From positions 62,001 to 126,000 of the forward strand of contig CAYXYF010000001.1 in NCBI GenBank assembly GCA_964469265.1: DNA of 64,000 nucleotides, in the 5' to 3' direction. The notes below the pieces were generated by a model, which searched no databases, was not told where the DNA came from, and was given only the letters and a program-made list of their open reading frames with translations. This DNA comes from JAEYZS01 sp964469265. GTDB lineage: Bacteria > Bdellovibrionota > Bdellovibrionia > Bdellovibrionales > JAEYZS01. This document shows, piece by piece, positions 33,149 through 42,022 of the stretch (positions within the stretch are counted from its first letter, which is position 1; every line of letters starts with the position of its first letter). The position numbers were made by a program, and so were the translations under genes.

Positions 33149-33994
33149 ATGCGGGGGGGATCGCTTTACACGTTACTGTGTATATTCTTTATTTCACTAC
33201 AAGTCTCAGCTAAGCCTTACTGTCCAGAAGAAAACTTTTGGCGTCAGCCGACTCCTGGCGACGCCATTGAGCACATCGTTGAAACCCATCCCAGCCAACG
33301 CCTTGATTTTGATAACTTAAAAGTTCTTGTTTGGAATATCTACAAGGGCGGAAAATCTGGCATTTACACAGACCTAAATATTTTAACTCAAGATATCGAT
33401 CTTGCACTTCTTCAAGAAGCACATTTAAGCAGGACATTTTTAAACCTCGCTTGTCAACGCAACGATTTAAACTGGAAACTTGCACGCAACTTTACTGATG
33501 CAAATGGTATTTATGCTGGTGTAATGACTGCTGGGCGCTCAAATCCTGATGACTTTTACTATTTAAAAAGTCCTGGAACCGAGCCATTTTCCAATGTTCA
33601 CAAAATGACAATGGTTACGTTCTACGATTTACCCGATCAAAGTGATCAGCTGATGGTTTTAAATATCCATGGCATTAACTTCGTTGCTCAAAAACATTTT
33701 GAAGATCAAATCACTGTCGCTGCAGAGAAGATTAAAACCCATACTGGGCCTGTCATTTTTGCAGGAGATTTTAATACCTACACCGCAGGAAGACTCAGTT
33801 TCCTCAAAAAAGCTCTCGGAAACTTGGGGCTCAAACAAGCAGAAGTTAAAGGGAATGAATACCAAGGCATCATCGTTTTAGATCATCTTTTCTACCGAGG
33901 TTTAGAAATTACTAAAACAGAGGTGCTAAAACACATAAATACCTCAGATCACAAGCCCATTTATTTTGAGTTGGCGCTTCAAAAGACACTATAA
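33149..33994 (+). CDS. Secreted endonuclease/exonuclease/phosphatase family protein
   Basis: The 281-residue protein has a signal peptide (1 to about 23, ending QVSA) and an EEP-superfamily fold. Metal and catalytic residues appear in LVWNIYKGG, LLQEAHL (glutamate), FAGDFNTY (aspartate, asparagine), LDHLFYRG and TSDHKPIYFEL (final histidine). The superfamily includes DNases and sphingomyelinases; the exact substrate cannot be told. A strong GAGGGGGG site precedes the ATG. It follows mutA by 30 bp but is unrelated in role. Confidence 0.85.
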   Translation: MRGGSLYTLLCIFFISLQVSAKPYCPEENFWRQPTPGDAIEHIVETHPSQRLDFDNLKVLVWNIYKGGKSGIYTDLNILTQDIDLALLQEAHLSRTFLNLACQRNDLNWKLARNFTDANGIYAGVMTAGRSNPDDFYYLKSPGTEPFSNVHKMTMVTFYDLPDQSDQLMVLNIHGINFVAQKHFEDQITVAAEKIKTHTGPVIFAGDFNTYTAGRLSFLKKALGNLGLKQAEVKGNEYQGIIVLDHLFYRGLEITKTEVLKHINTSDHKPIYFELALQKTL

Positions 33995-34006
33995 TCGCTG
34001 TTTTTG

Positions 34007-34036
34007 TTTACAAGTTTTAGGTTAGGGAACTATAGT
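34007..34036 (+). promoter_or_regulatory. tatB promoter; predicted leaderless start
   Basis: TTTACA (34007-34012), an 18-bp spacer and TATAGT (34031-34036) are followed seven bases later by the tatB ATG. No ribosome site is present before the ATG, so the mRNA probably starts at the A of ATG or one base before. Confidence 0.6.
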
Positions 34037-34043
34037 CCGAGAT

Positions 34044-34376
34044 ATGTTCAATCTCGGAATTCAAGAATTAACATTGATATTCATTATTGCCCTTTTGTTC
34101 ATAGGTCCTAAACAACTCCCTGGGCTGGCAAGATCTCTGGGGAAAATGGTCCGAGACTTTAAACGTGCAACCAATGAAATTACAGACTCGTTCCAGCGTG
34201 AAGCTAAACAATTTAACGATTTTCAAGATGACATCAAAAAAGACATCGAACGCGAAATCAATTTAATTCCTGAAACATCCTCAGTAGCTACCAAAACCAA
34301 TAATAACAACACGGTCGCTGAAGAAGATAAAACAACTCCTGCAACCAAAGAAGAGCCATCAGATGACAAAGCCTAA
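34044..34376 (+). CDS. tatB: Sec-independent translocase subunit TatB (TatA/B family)
   Basis: The 110-residue protein has a short N-terminal membrane helix with glutamate at position 8 (GIQELTLIFIIALLFIGP), the GPKQLPGLARSLGK hinge and amphipathic helix, and a charged flexible tail. Glu8 and the GPxxLP hinge favour TatB over TatA. TatB recognises twin-arginine substrates with TatC. It overlaps tatC by 14 bp. A separate tatA may lie elsewhere, or this subunit may do both jobs. Confidence 0.88.
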   Translation: MFNLGIQELTLIFIIALLFIGPKQLPGLARSLGKMVRDFKRATNEITDSFQREAKQFNDFQDDIKKDIEREINLIPETSSVATKTNNNNTVAEEDKTTPATKEEPSDDKA

Positions 34377-35115
34377 AGAAGAAGGCGAATCCTTTGTTAC
34401 ACACCTTGAAGAGTTAAGAAAAAGACTCCTGTACTCTTTAGGCTTTATTGCGGTGGCCTTTAGTATCTGCTGGAACTTCAGTACTGAGCTTTTTGATATT
34501 ATCAGAAAACCAATAGCACCGTTTCTTGATACTGCATCAGGTGGATTAGTTTTTACTGGCGTCATGGATAAATTTATGGCGCACTTGAAAGTCTCTTTTA
34601 TGGCCGCGATAATTATGTCATGCCCATTTTGGCTATACCACGCATGGCGCTTTATCGCACCAGGCCTTCATCAAAACGAAAAAAAATATGGCGCATCCTT
34701 CATCTTAGCAGGAACATTCCTCTTCGTTAGCGGAGTCTTGTTTGTCTATTTCTTTGTTTATCCAGTCACCTTCGACTTCTTAATGAACTTCGGTGGAGAC
34801 ACAGATAAGCCCTTAATTACCATCGCAGACTACGTCTCGTTTTTTATATTAACAACACTCATGTTTGGCTTGGTCTTTGAACTTCCCCTCGTCATTGTCA
34901 TGCTCGGAATACTGGGAATACTGGATGCAAAATTCTTAAGAGAAAAACGAAGATATGCCATCGTTTTACTTGCAGTACTGGCGGCAATTGCGACTCCAAC
35001 CCCAGACGCACTCTCAATGGGAATCATGATGCTACCCTTAGTGGGGCTCTACGAAATCTCAATCTTCCTCGTAGACTGGTTTGGTAAAAAGCAAGATCTC
35101 GAATTAGAAGACTAG
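34363..35115 (+). CDS. tatC: Sec-independent translocase subunit TatC
   Basis: TatC is the six-helix receptor that binds twin-arginine signal peptides. The 250-residue protein shows the cytoplasmic N-terminal signature SFVTHLEELRKRLLYS with the conserved glutamate, the F(P/G)FWLYHAWRFIAPGLHQNEKK loop region, and the ATPTPDALSMGIMMLPL segment. It overlaps tatB by 14 bp and its stop overlaps the convergent methyltransferase stop by 4 bp. Confidence 0.96.
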   Translation: MTKPKEEGESFVTHLEELRKRLLYSLGFIAVAFSICWNFSTELFDIIRKPIAPFLDTASGGLVFTGVMDKFMAHLKVSFMAAIIMSCPFWLYHAWRFIAPGLHQNEKKYGASFILAGTFLFVSGVLFVYFFVYPVTFDFLMNFGGDTDKPLITIADYVSFFILTTLMFGLVFELPLVIVMLGILGILDAKFLREKRRYAIVLLAVLAAIATPTPDALSMGIMMLPLVGLYEISIFLVDWFGKKQDLELED

Positions 35116-35930
35116 CGTGTGGCGACGACCCTCATGTAGCCAAGTTGGATGACGGCGTTTTTATTTTTAATGAGTTTACGCACTTCTTGTTTAACGTTTT
35201 CTAGTGAACGCTTAGTGATTCTTTTATCTTTCATTAGATTATCGGCAGCAGAGAACATAAGTTCCTCGAAGTAGAGGGCAAATTCTTTTCTGGCTTTTGG
35301 ATTTCTCGAATCGTAGGTCATGCCTCTGTATTCGACACCAATTTTTTTGTATTTAGCATCTAAGAGTAGATTTGCAAGGGTTGCTCCCATGAAAGGGTTT
35401 CCACCATGTTCCCATTGGAAATCGTTAAACTCGAACCAATATTTTAAGATGTTTGGACTATAAGGGTTTACAAAGAATGAAGCGTTTTGAACTTCCGTGC
35501 AAAAGATAGGAGCTTTTGCTTTTAGTATTTTATGAAGGGATTTTAGAATTTTACCTGGATTAGGAACGTGTTCTAAAAACCAACATATAAACGCTCCATC
35601 AAACTTTTCATTTATTTTATGTAGTTCTTCGGCGTTCATGCAGTACAAACGCACTTGGCCTTTTTTGATATATTTTTTAAGGCGCTCGTTTGCCACTTCC
35701 AACTGGGCTTGGGAAAAGTCAACACCGACAATCTCAAGGTGCGGAAACCTTTCTAGCAGAATCTCTGTTTGTGCGCCAACGCCGCAACCCACCTCGATAA
35801 TCTTTTTTTGTTTGCTAAAATCGACACCACCAAAAACTTCTTCTTCCAAAAGCCTTGCTTGGTAAAATAATCGGTCTTGCTCTTCTTGCGAGTATCCATG
35901 GAGATAAACAGATTTGCGCTTTGATTTCAT
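35112..35930 (-). CDS. SAM-dependent methyltransferase
   Basis: The 272-residue protein has a Rossmann methyltransferase domain: VGCGVGAQTEILLERFPHLEIVGVDFS (motif I and the acidic end of strand 2), YCMNAEEL, and FDGAFICWFLEHV. The C-terminal third is helical and basic. The substrate is unknown. The ATG at 35930 lies 4 bp after the stop of the upstream gene; a longer frame start at 35981 would overlap that gene. Translational coupling with the 208-residue protein is likely. Confidence 0.8.
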   Translation of the reverse strand: MKSKRKSVYLHGYSQEEQDRLFYQARLLEEEVFGGVDFSKQKKIIEVGCGVGAQTEILLERFPHLEIVGVDFSQAQLEVANERLKKYIKKGQVRLYCMNAEELHKINEKFDGAFICWFLEHVPNPGKILKSLHKILKAKAPIFCTEVQNASFFVNPYSPNILKYWFEFNDFQWEHGGNPFMGATLANLLLDAKYKKIGVEYRGMTYDSRNPKARKEFALYFEELMFSAADNLMKDKRITKRSLENVKQEVRKLIKNKNAVIQLGYMRVVATR

Positions 35931-35934
35931 GGCG

Positions 35935-36561
35935 CTATTGTGCGACTGGCTTTTTAGTCTTGTCAAACGGGATTGTGACAATTCCTTTTTCTTCTAAGGT
36001 TTCTCGCGCTAATGAAGAACCAGTTTTTAAATATTTTTCATAGAGCCTCAAAAGACTATCATCATTTTGCACGAGGGCCTTTTGACTAATAAGTGTTAAT
36101 AGATCTACATATTCAATGAAACGCTTTGAAAATTCTGAGAACACACACTTTGCTGTGTCTTGGCGGGTTTCGGCAGCAAGCACTCCATAAGCGGTTTGCC
36201 CCATATCAACATAATAATCCACATCAATAAGTTTACGATTTAAAGAGTCTGAGAAAAAACCACTCACATATAAAGAAACATCCCCTAGCTTTTTGAGCAT
36301 TTCTACTTTAACTGTCGGGTTTGCGCTTTGAGCTTTTAGGAAGGTTTCAGCAAGGGTTTCTCTAGTAAGTTTTCCGTTTTCCGATTGTGAATCAAATAGA
36401 TTTGTAGTTGTCACGTAGTTGTCCAAGATCGAAACAAGATAGTTCCGTGCTAACGGAAATGTTTTCATGTTCCTTGCAGCAACTGCTTCTTCAACAACAT
36501 CTACAAAAAACTCTCGAGTCGATTTAATAAAATGAATATTATTACTCGTTTTATCCTGCAT
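35935..36561 (-). CDS. Conserved-looking hypothetical cytoplasmic protein
   Basis: The 208-residue protein has no signal peptide or membrane segment and is predicted to be mostly helical. I do not recognise a family. An AAGGG ribosome site is eight bases before the ATG. It is followed closely by the methyltransferase gene, suggesting a two-gene operon; its upstream region has a TATAAT box. Confidence 0.65.
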   Translation of the reverse strand: MQDKTSNNIHFIKSTREFFVDVVEEAVAARNMKTFPLARNYLVSILDNYVTTTNLFDSQSENGKLTRETLAETFLKAQSANPTVKVEMLKKLGDVSLYVSGFFSDSLNRKLIDVDYYVDMGQTAYGVLAAETRQDTAKCVFSEFSKRFIEYVDLLTLISQKALVQNDDSLLRLYEKYLKTGSSLARETLEEKGIVTIPFDKTKKPVAQ

Positions 36562-36600
36562 AATAATGCCCTTACTACTTTTCGGACGTTATGTAAGGTT

Positions 36601-36606
36601 ATTATA
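36601..36606 (-). promoter_or_regulatory. -10 box for the 208-residue gene
   Basis: A perfect TATAAT on the minus strand lies 39 bp before the ATG. No convincing -35 box was found at 16-18 bp. Confidence 0.35.
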
Positions 36607-36664
36607 CTATAAATAAAACGAACTCTCGTATCATTTTGAGAATTCAAGACCTGATATAAAATCT

Positions 36665-36683
36665 AATTATAGAATCTATAATT
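36665..36683 (-). terminator. AT-rich inverted repeat after the M16 protease gene
   Basis: Nine-base arms AATTATAGA and TCTATAATT surround one base. On the minus strand the hairpin is 18 bp after the M16 stop and is followed by AGATTTTATA. A weak terminator or a regulator site; the stem is all but GC-free. Confidence 0.3.
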
Positions 36684-36700
36684 CAATTTTTTACGTGGCC

Positions 36701-39304
36701 TCACCAAGGGCATTCTGGACCGACTACAGTTTTCACGCAATGTTGTGAAAATAAAAATTCTGCAAGTCTTAAAATATCATCACGTGTAACTGTGCGGATC
36801 AGCTCTGCAAACTCACTGGGAGTTTTGTGGCGAATCCCGTAAATTTCATCAAATAAAATCAGCGAACTCACACTGCTTGTTCTTTGCGTGCCGATATCAT
36901 GTTTTCCAATGATATTCTGTTTTGCTCTTTCAAGTTCTATTTCGCTTACCTTTTCAGAAGCAAGCTGATCAAATTCAGCCTGCATCATCTCAATGGCTTT
37001 TGCTCCCTTATTTGGCGAGCAGCCAATATATGCGCCAAAGTAACCTGTCTCAATTCCATCTAAACGAATCGGTGAAACAGAATATGCTAGGGAAGCTTTA
37101 TCTCTAAGATTCATAAACAGTCGTCCGCCTTGTCCTGATAAAATAGCCTGCATCACCGTTAGCGGATACCTTCGCTCGTCATACATCGAAAGACCTTTAA
37201 AGCCATAAACGATATGGGACTGTTCTTTATCGAGTACTTTAAATACCTTTTGGTCGTGTTGGATGTTATCGTGATCAAACTTTGAGTCAAATCGCTCACC
37301 ATCTTCCATCTTATCAACAATACTCTCAAAGGCGTCTATCCATACCTTTTCCTCAAAACCACCTGCCACACACATCGTAAAATTTTGCGAGGTAACAAGT
37401 TCTTTGGTTAGCCCCATTATATCAGCAGCCTGAACTTCTCCTACCGAGTCTAATGTGCCGTATGTTTCATTGGCGTAGGGGTGGGCGCCAAATAGGCTTT
37501 TCATAAACGCTGCAAATGCTAGTGATGAAGGATGGTCGGTTAAAGAAGCAATTTGATTGAGAAGGATTTTTTTCTCTCTTTCAAATTCGCTTTTTGGAAA
37601 TAGCGAATTGAGGAGAACATCTTCCATTAACGGACTCACGTGGGATTCAACATGGTTTAACATCTGCAAGTGAACGCCAAAAGAATTTCTTCCAGAAAAT
37701 GGACTCATGTGGGCCGCATTTTTTTCAAGAACTTCTGCAAGCTGGGATTCGGACTTCGTGATCGTCCCAGCAAGCCATGTCTTAGAGAGCAGCTCCGAAA
37801 CGCCGACTTTATTTGCAGGATCGGCCCTTAACCCGCCTAGAAAACCTGATCTGGCACTGACAACATGAGTATTTGGAAGCGGTTGTAAGTATAACTTTGC
37901 GCCTCGTTCATGTTCAACCACCTTCAAGGTGCCCGCAGCTTGAGTCTTCTTGGATCTAAAGACAACTGGAGATTCTTTAGCCTCTTGGATAAACGAACTC
38001 GCACTGAATGGCCGCAACATATCGAAGGCTTCTTTGTAATCTTTTGCCCACTTTGAGATTGCACTTTTAGGTGATGAAGCTTCGTGCGGATAAACCAACG
38101 TTACGGTCATGTTTTCAGACGAAAAATACTTTTTAAGCATTTTTGAAATTTGCGCAGGCCTCATTTTTTTCATCTTTGCTAAATACTTTTTAAAGTATTC
38201 AGGATCATTATACATAAATTCGTTTTGTCCGTACTTTCGGGCAAGTGAATCCATTGTCTCCTGATAGTACTCACTACTTTCAAGCTGAGTAATCACTGTT
38301 TTTAGCTCATCTAAACTTGGCTCCTCTAAACTAAGAGCAATAAGTTCATTGGCAATTTCTTCAAGCGTTGGCAGTAGATTCTCAAAATCCAAATAAGCAG
38401 AAATTGCGAAGAACCCTGGCCCAATAGGCGTAAACTGGGATGCGCCAATCTCGTTCACTAAGGGTTTCTGAAGCCGCAATGCCTGAACAAGTCTGGTGTT
38501 GTCTCCATAGGAAAGAATATAAGAAAGAAGATCCAACGCAATGAGTTCATCTGTTGTTGCGCCAAGAGTTTTCCAAGCGACGTTAAGATAACTTTCTTTA
38601 AAATTTGATTTTTCTAAAGCAATAGAAACTTCGTTTTGTGGTATCTCTTTTGGACGAGTGACTTTTTTAAGGCGACCACCGAGATCTGAAAAGTGTTTTT
38701 TAATTTTGGGTTTGATTTCTTTACTTTTGAAATCACCCACAATCACTAAATACATATTTTCAGGACAATAGCGCTCATAGAAAAGTTTTTTAATTTCTTC
38801 AACGGGGGTGTTTTCAATGATGTGATCGTATCCAATTACGGGACGCGAATATGGATAATTTTTATATAGTGTCGAAAAAAGAAGTCGGCTTGATTTTCTT
38901 GCGGGGCTATCGTTGGAGCGTTTAATTTCCTCAATAACAACCTCACGCTCATTATCTACCTCTGTTGAATCAAAAAGAGGCCGGCCCATCATTTCACTCA
39001 TTGCATCCAGTCCTAAATCAACAAACTGGCTTGATAAGGTCATATAAAACACTGTCTGATCAAAGGACGTATACGCATTGAGCTCGCCCCCCGCCCCTTC
39101 AATCAATTTTGCGATTTCACCGACCTCATATTTTTGAGTTCCCTTAAAAAGTAAATGTTCAATAAAATGACTTAGGCCCTCTTGGCTCTCACTCTCATCT
39201 GCGCTACCTGTTTTTACCCATGTTTGTATTGTCACAACAGGCGCTTTATGGTTTTCTACGAGCAGAACTTTTAACTTATTGTTTAACTTAAAACTTTCAA
39301 CCAT
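36701..39304 (-). CDS. M16 family zinc metalloprotease (two-lobe)
   Basis: The 867-residue protein has the inverted zinc motif HFIEH (near residues 46-50) with a distal glutamate in REVVIEEIKR (about 120), typical of pitrilysin-type M16 peptidases, followed by an inactive M16 copy (about 450-860). No signal peptide is seen. M16 enzymes cut peptides inside a closed clam-shell chamber. The ATG at 39304 has AAGGA nine bases upstream; an ATG three codons earlier lies too close to it. It is divergent from hemW. Confidence 0.88.
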   Translation of the reverse strand: MVESFKLNNKLKVLLVENHKAPVVTIQTWVKTGSADESESQEGLSHFIEHLLFKGTQKYEVGEIAKLIEGAGGELNAYTSFDQTVFYMTLSSQFVDLGLDAMSEMMGRPLFDSTEVDNEREVVIEEIKRSNDSPARKSSRLLFSTLYKNYPYSRPVIGYDHIIENTPVEEIKKLFYERYCPENMYLVIVGDFKSKEIKPKIKKHFSDLGGRLKKVTRPKEIPQNEVSIALEKSNFKESYLNVAWKTLGATTDELIALDLLSYILSYGDNTRLVQALRLQKPLVNEIGASQFTPIGPGFFAISAYLDFENLLPTLEEIANELIALSLEEPSLDELKTVITQLESSEYYQETMDSLARKYGQNEFMYNDPEYFKKYLAKMKKMRPAQISKMLKKYFSSENMTVTLVYPHEASSPKSAISKWAKDYKEAFDMLRPFSASSFIQEAKESPVVFRSKKTQAAGTLKVVEHERGAKLYLQPLPNTHVVSARSGFLGGLRADPANKVGVSELLSKTWLAGTITKSESQLAEVLEKNAAHMSPFSGRNSFGVHLQMLNHVESHVSPLMEDVLLNSLFPKSEFEREKKILLNQIASLTDHPSSLAFAAFMKSLFGAHPYANETYGTLDSVGEVQAADIMGLTKELVTSQNFTMCVAGGFEEKVWIDAFESIVDKMEDGERFDSKFDHDNIQHDQKVFKVLDKEQSHIVYGFKGLSMYDERRYPLTVMQAILSGQGGRLFMNLRDKASLAYSVSPIRLDGIETGYFGAYIGCSPNKGAKAIEMMQAEFDQLASEKVSEIELERAKQNIIGKHDIGTQRTSSVSSLILFDEIYGIRHKTPSEFAELIRTVTRDDILRLAEFLFSQHCVKTVVGPECPW

Positions 39305-39332
39305 TTCCAACATTCCTTACTTCGAGTTCATT

Positions 39333-40520
39333 ATGAATTTACAGGCAGACAGAAAAGACTCATTCGGAATTTATGTCCACATTCCTTATTGTTTACAAAT
39401 TTGCCCATACTGCGACTTCGCAAAATACGAAGTCGGAAAGATTCCTGACCAAAATCATTATACAGAACTTTTACTCAAAGAGATAAGACAAAAAAATATT
39501 TTCATTTCCAAAGAGAAACTGACTTCTGTGTACTTTGGTGGCGGCACTCCTAGTATTATGTCCGTCGAAAATATGCGGAAGATTCTTGATGAAATACGGC
39601 ATCATTTTCGATTATCTGAGGACATAGAGATCACGATTGAGATAAATCCTGGGAATATCGACGAAAAAAAATTAAACCAGCTTCTTGAAATGGGAGTTAA
39701 CCGCTTTAGCGTCGGTTCACAAACTTTCGACGACAACCTCTTGGACATTATTGGACGCAAGCACTCCGCAGAAGAAACCGCAGAGACTTTACGTTTGCTT
39801 AATAAATATGACTTAAATTTTTCAATGGATATTTTGTTTTCCTTGCCCCACCAGACCCTTGAAATACTCAAAAAAGATCTCATGCGGGCCCTTGAGTACA
39901 ATCCGCGGCATATTAGTACCTACTACCTCAATGTCCCAGAGAGCAATCGTCTCTCAGAAAATCGCGCTGATGATGAAACACAAGTCCATATGTTTAAGAT
40001 CATCGAGCAGACCCTAAAAGAAAACAATGTCCAGCGCTATGAAATATCCAATTACGCCGTGCCTGAGTTTGAATCCAAGCACAACTTAATCTATTGGAAT
40101 GACCAACCCTATTGGGGAATTGGATTAAGCGCCCATTCATTTTTAAAACACCCGCCATGGGGCATTAGGTTTTTTAATCCAAAAAGCTATTCAGGATACG
40201 AAAGCTATATTGCCTCCTTGAGCAAACCCCAAGTCGTAACAGAAGGCCTTAAAGAGTCTCGCATTGAGGTTTTAGAGGAACATCAGTCCATGACCGAGTT
40301 CTGTTACACATCTTTGCGAAAAATGAGCGGGCTTAATTTGGACCATTTTTTCCAAAAATATTCAAAAATCCCTCGCACGTTAAGCCGTGAGCTTTTGACT
40401 CTTCAGAGCCGTAACTTACTTCTTAAAAATGGCTCTGTTTACCAGTTATCAGATGAGGGAAAGATTCTTAGTAATCTTGTTTTTGAGCGGTTGACGTTTT
40501 TAAAAGAAGACCTATATTAA
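39333..40520 (+). CDS. hemW: Radical SAM protein HemW
   Basis: HemW is a heme-binding radical SAM protein once annotated as coproporphyrinogen oxidase. The 395-residue product has YVHIPYCLQICPYCDF with C20, C24 and C27 as the 4Fe-4S ligands, then FGGGTPS, the TIEINPGNI region and ISNYA, and a C-terminal HemN-like domain. The cysteine-x3-cysteine-x2-cysteine without the extra HemN cysteine points to HemW. The ATG at 39333 is used, since a start at 39279 would run into the divergent protease gene. Confidence 0.9.
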   Translation: MNLQADRKDSFGIYVHIPYCLQICPYCDFAKYEVGKIPDQNHYTELLLKEIRQKNIFISKEKLTSVYFGGGTPSIMSVENMRKILDEIRHHFRLSEDIEITIEINPGNIDEKKLNQLLEMGVNRFSVGSQTFDDNLLDIIGRKHSAEETAETLRLLNKYDLNFSMDILFSLPHQTLEILKKDLMRALEYNPRHISTYYLNVPESNRLSENRADDETQVHMFKIIEQTLKENNVQRYEISNYAVPEFESKHNLIYWNDQPYWGIGLSAHSFLKHPPWGIRFFNPKSYSGYESYIASLSKPQVVTEGLKESRIEVLEEHQSMTEFCYTSLRKMSGLNLDHFFQKYSKIPRTLSRELLTLQSRNLLLKNGSVYQLSDEGKILSNLVFERLTFLKEDLY

Positions 40521-40545
40521 TCTACTGTAATAAAAGGAGTCTTAA

Positions 40546-41145
40546 GTGGTTAATAACGAAGATAACAACAATCCGACGGCAGAAAACCCTGAACAACCCG
40601 AAACAGAAGAGAGCATAAACGAAAGCCCTGGTGAGCAAAAAGCAAATTCAGAGGCTGGCGCTGAAGAAGAATATAAAAAGCAAATTGAAAAGCTTCAGTC
40701 GGACATTTTGTATCTTAAAGCAGACTTTGAAAATTATAAGAAACGAATGATCCGTGAGCGCTCAGAATATATTAAATACGGCGCAGAGAGCTTAGTTGTT
40801 GCGCTCCTTGATCTGGTGGATAATTTCGAGCGTGCAATGGCAATCGAGATCAAACCCGAAAATCTTAAAAGTTTTTCAGAAGGTATTTCAATGATTGCTG
40901 GTCAATTTAAAGAAACACTAAACAGATTCGGCGTATCTGAAGTTAAAGCTCAGGGCGAGCCGTTTGATCCAACTTATCACGAGGCAATGGGCGCTGAGCC
41001 AAGCTCTAAACATCCTCCAGGGACAATCACGCAGGTATTCACAAAACCATATAAGCTGCATGATAAAGTTATCCGTCACGGGAAGGTCGTTGTTGCTGCC
41101 GCACCGAAAACTGACGACAGCAATGGGAAAGAGGAAGATAATTAA
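40546..41145 (+). CDS. grpE: Heat-shock nucleotide exchange factor GrpE
   Basis: GrpE releases ADP from DnaK. The 199-residue protein has an acidic disordered start (about 1-45), a long coiled coil (about 46-110, LQSDILYLKADFENYKKRM) and the beta-wing head (GVSEVKAQGEPFDPTYHEAMG, TITQVFTKPYKLHDKVIRHGKVVVA). GTG start with an AAGGAG site. It is 5 bp before the dnaJ-like gene; dnaK is not in this window. Confidence 0.95.
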   Translation: MVNNEDNNNPTAENPEQPETEESINESPGEQKANSEAGAEEEYKKQIEKLQSDILYLKADFENYKKRMIRERSEYIKYGAESLVVALLDLVDNFERAMAIEIKPENLKSFSEGISMIAGQFKETLNRFGVSEVKAQGEPFDPTYHEAMGAEPSSKHPPGTITQVFTKPYKLHDKVIRHGKVVVAAAPKTDDSNGKEEDN

Positions 41146-41150
41146 ACCGC

Positions 41151-41996
41151 ATGGCAAAGTATGAGGATTTTTATAAAATTTTAGGCATCAATCGGAGTGC
41201 TACCGAAGATGAAATTAAAAAAGCTTACCGAAAGCTTGCCCTAAAATATCATCCTGATAAAAATCCGAATAACAAAGAGGCCGAAGAAAAATTTAAAGAG
41301 GCCTCAAGAGCGTACGAAACTCTAAAAGATCCCAAGCGCCGTCAGCTCTACGATCGCTATGGCGAAAACCCGTCCTATGCACAGCACTTTCACGGCTTTG
41401 ATCCATTTGGAAATTATAACCAGCGACAGCAACGTCCTTTTTCAGGAGCGACCTTTGGTGGTAGCGCCGATGGATCGTTTCAAGATTTATTTTCAGAGTT
41501 ATTTGGGGAGTTTTTTCAAGCGCAGTCTTCTGCACAAAGACGACCTCGAGCCACTCGCGGAGCGGACTTAAAGTACACGCTTTCTGTTTCTCTTGAAGAT
41601 GCTGCGCGTGGCGGAGAAAAAATTATTCACTTCTTAAGAAAGCGCGGAGACGCTGAGAANNNNNNNNNNNNNNNNNNNNNNNNNNNNNNNNNNNNNNNNN
41701 NNNNNNNNNNNNNNNNNNNNNNNNNNNNNNNNNNNNNNNNNNNNNNNNNNNNNNNNNNNCCCACCCTCACAGGCCGCATTATGTTGACCATACCTGCGAT
41801 GACACCGTCTGGAAAAGTTTTTCGCTTAAAAAACAAAGGCTTTCCTAATGACAAAACTCGCGAAACGGGGTCACAATATATCAAAGTCCTGGTGGATATA
41901 CCGACGGATTTAAATGAAAATGAACGAAAGTTTATAGAAGGTCTTTCTGAGAAAGAGTATATTCTAACGAAAGAGTTCAAAACTAAACTTTCTTAA
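41151..41996 (+). CDS. DnaJ/CbpA-type co-chaperone interrupted by an assembly gap
   Basis: The N-terminus is a J domain (DFYKILGINRSATEDEIKKA, with HPD in KYHPDKNPN), followed by a Phe/Gly-rich region and the first part of C-terminal domain I (LKYTLSVSLEDAARGGEKII). After 100 N the frame resumes at PTLTGRIMLTIPAMTPSGKV, equal to the end of domain I or II in CbpA. By comparison with CbpA/DnaJ about 60 or more residues should lie between, more than the 33 codons of N, so the gap is larger than drawn. Whether a zinc-finger region is lost cannot be told. grpE precedes it by 5 bp. Confidence 0.85.
   Translation: MAKYEDFYKILGINRSATEDEIKKAYRKLALKYHPDKNPNNKEAEEKFKEASRAYETLKDPKRRQLYDRYGENPSYAQHFHGFDPFGNYNQRQQRPFSGATFGGSADGSFQDLFSELFGEFFQAQSSAQRRPRATRGADLKYTLSVSLEDAARGGEKIIHFLRKRGDAEXXXXXXXXXXXXXXXXXXXXXXXXXXXXXXXXXXPTLTGRIMLTIPAMTPSGKVFRLKNKGFPNDKTRETGSQYIKVLVDIPTDLNENERKFIEGLSEKEYILTKEFKTKLS
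41660..41759. other. Assembly gap, 100 N
   Basis: Exactly 100 undefined bases lie within the dnaJ-like gene. The flanks share no overlap, so real sequence is missing. The reading frame matches on both sides only by the placeholder length. Confidence 0.98.
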
Positions 41997-42022
41997 TCCT
42001 TCAAACACTTTAAGGATAAGTC

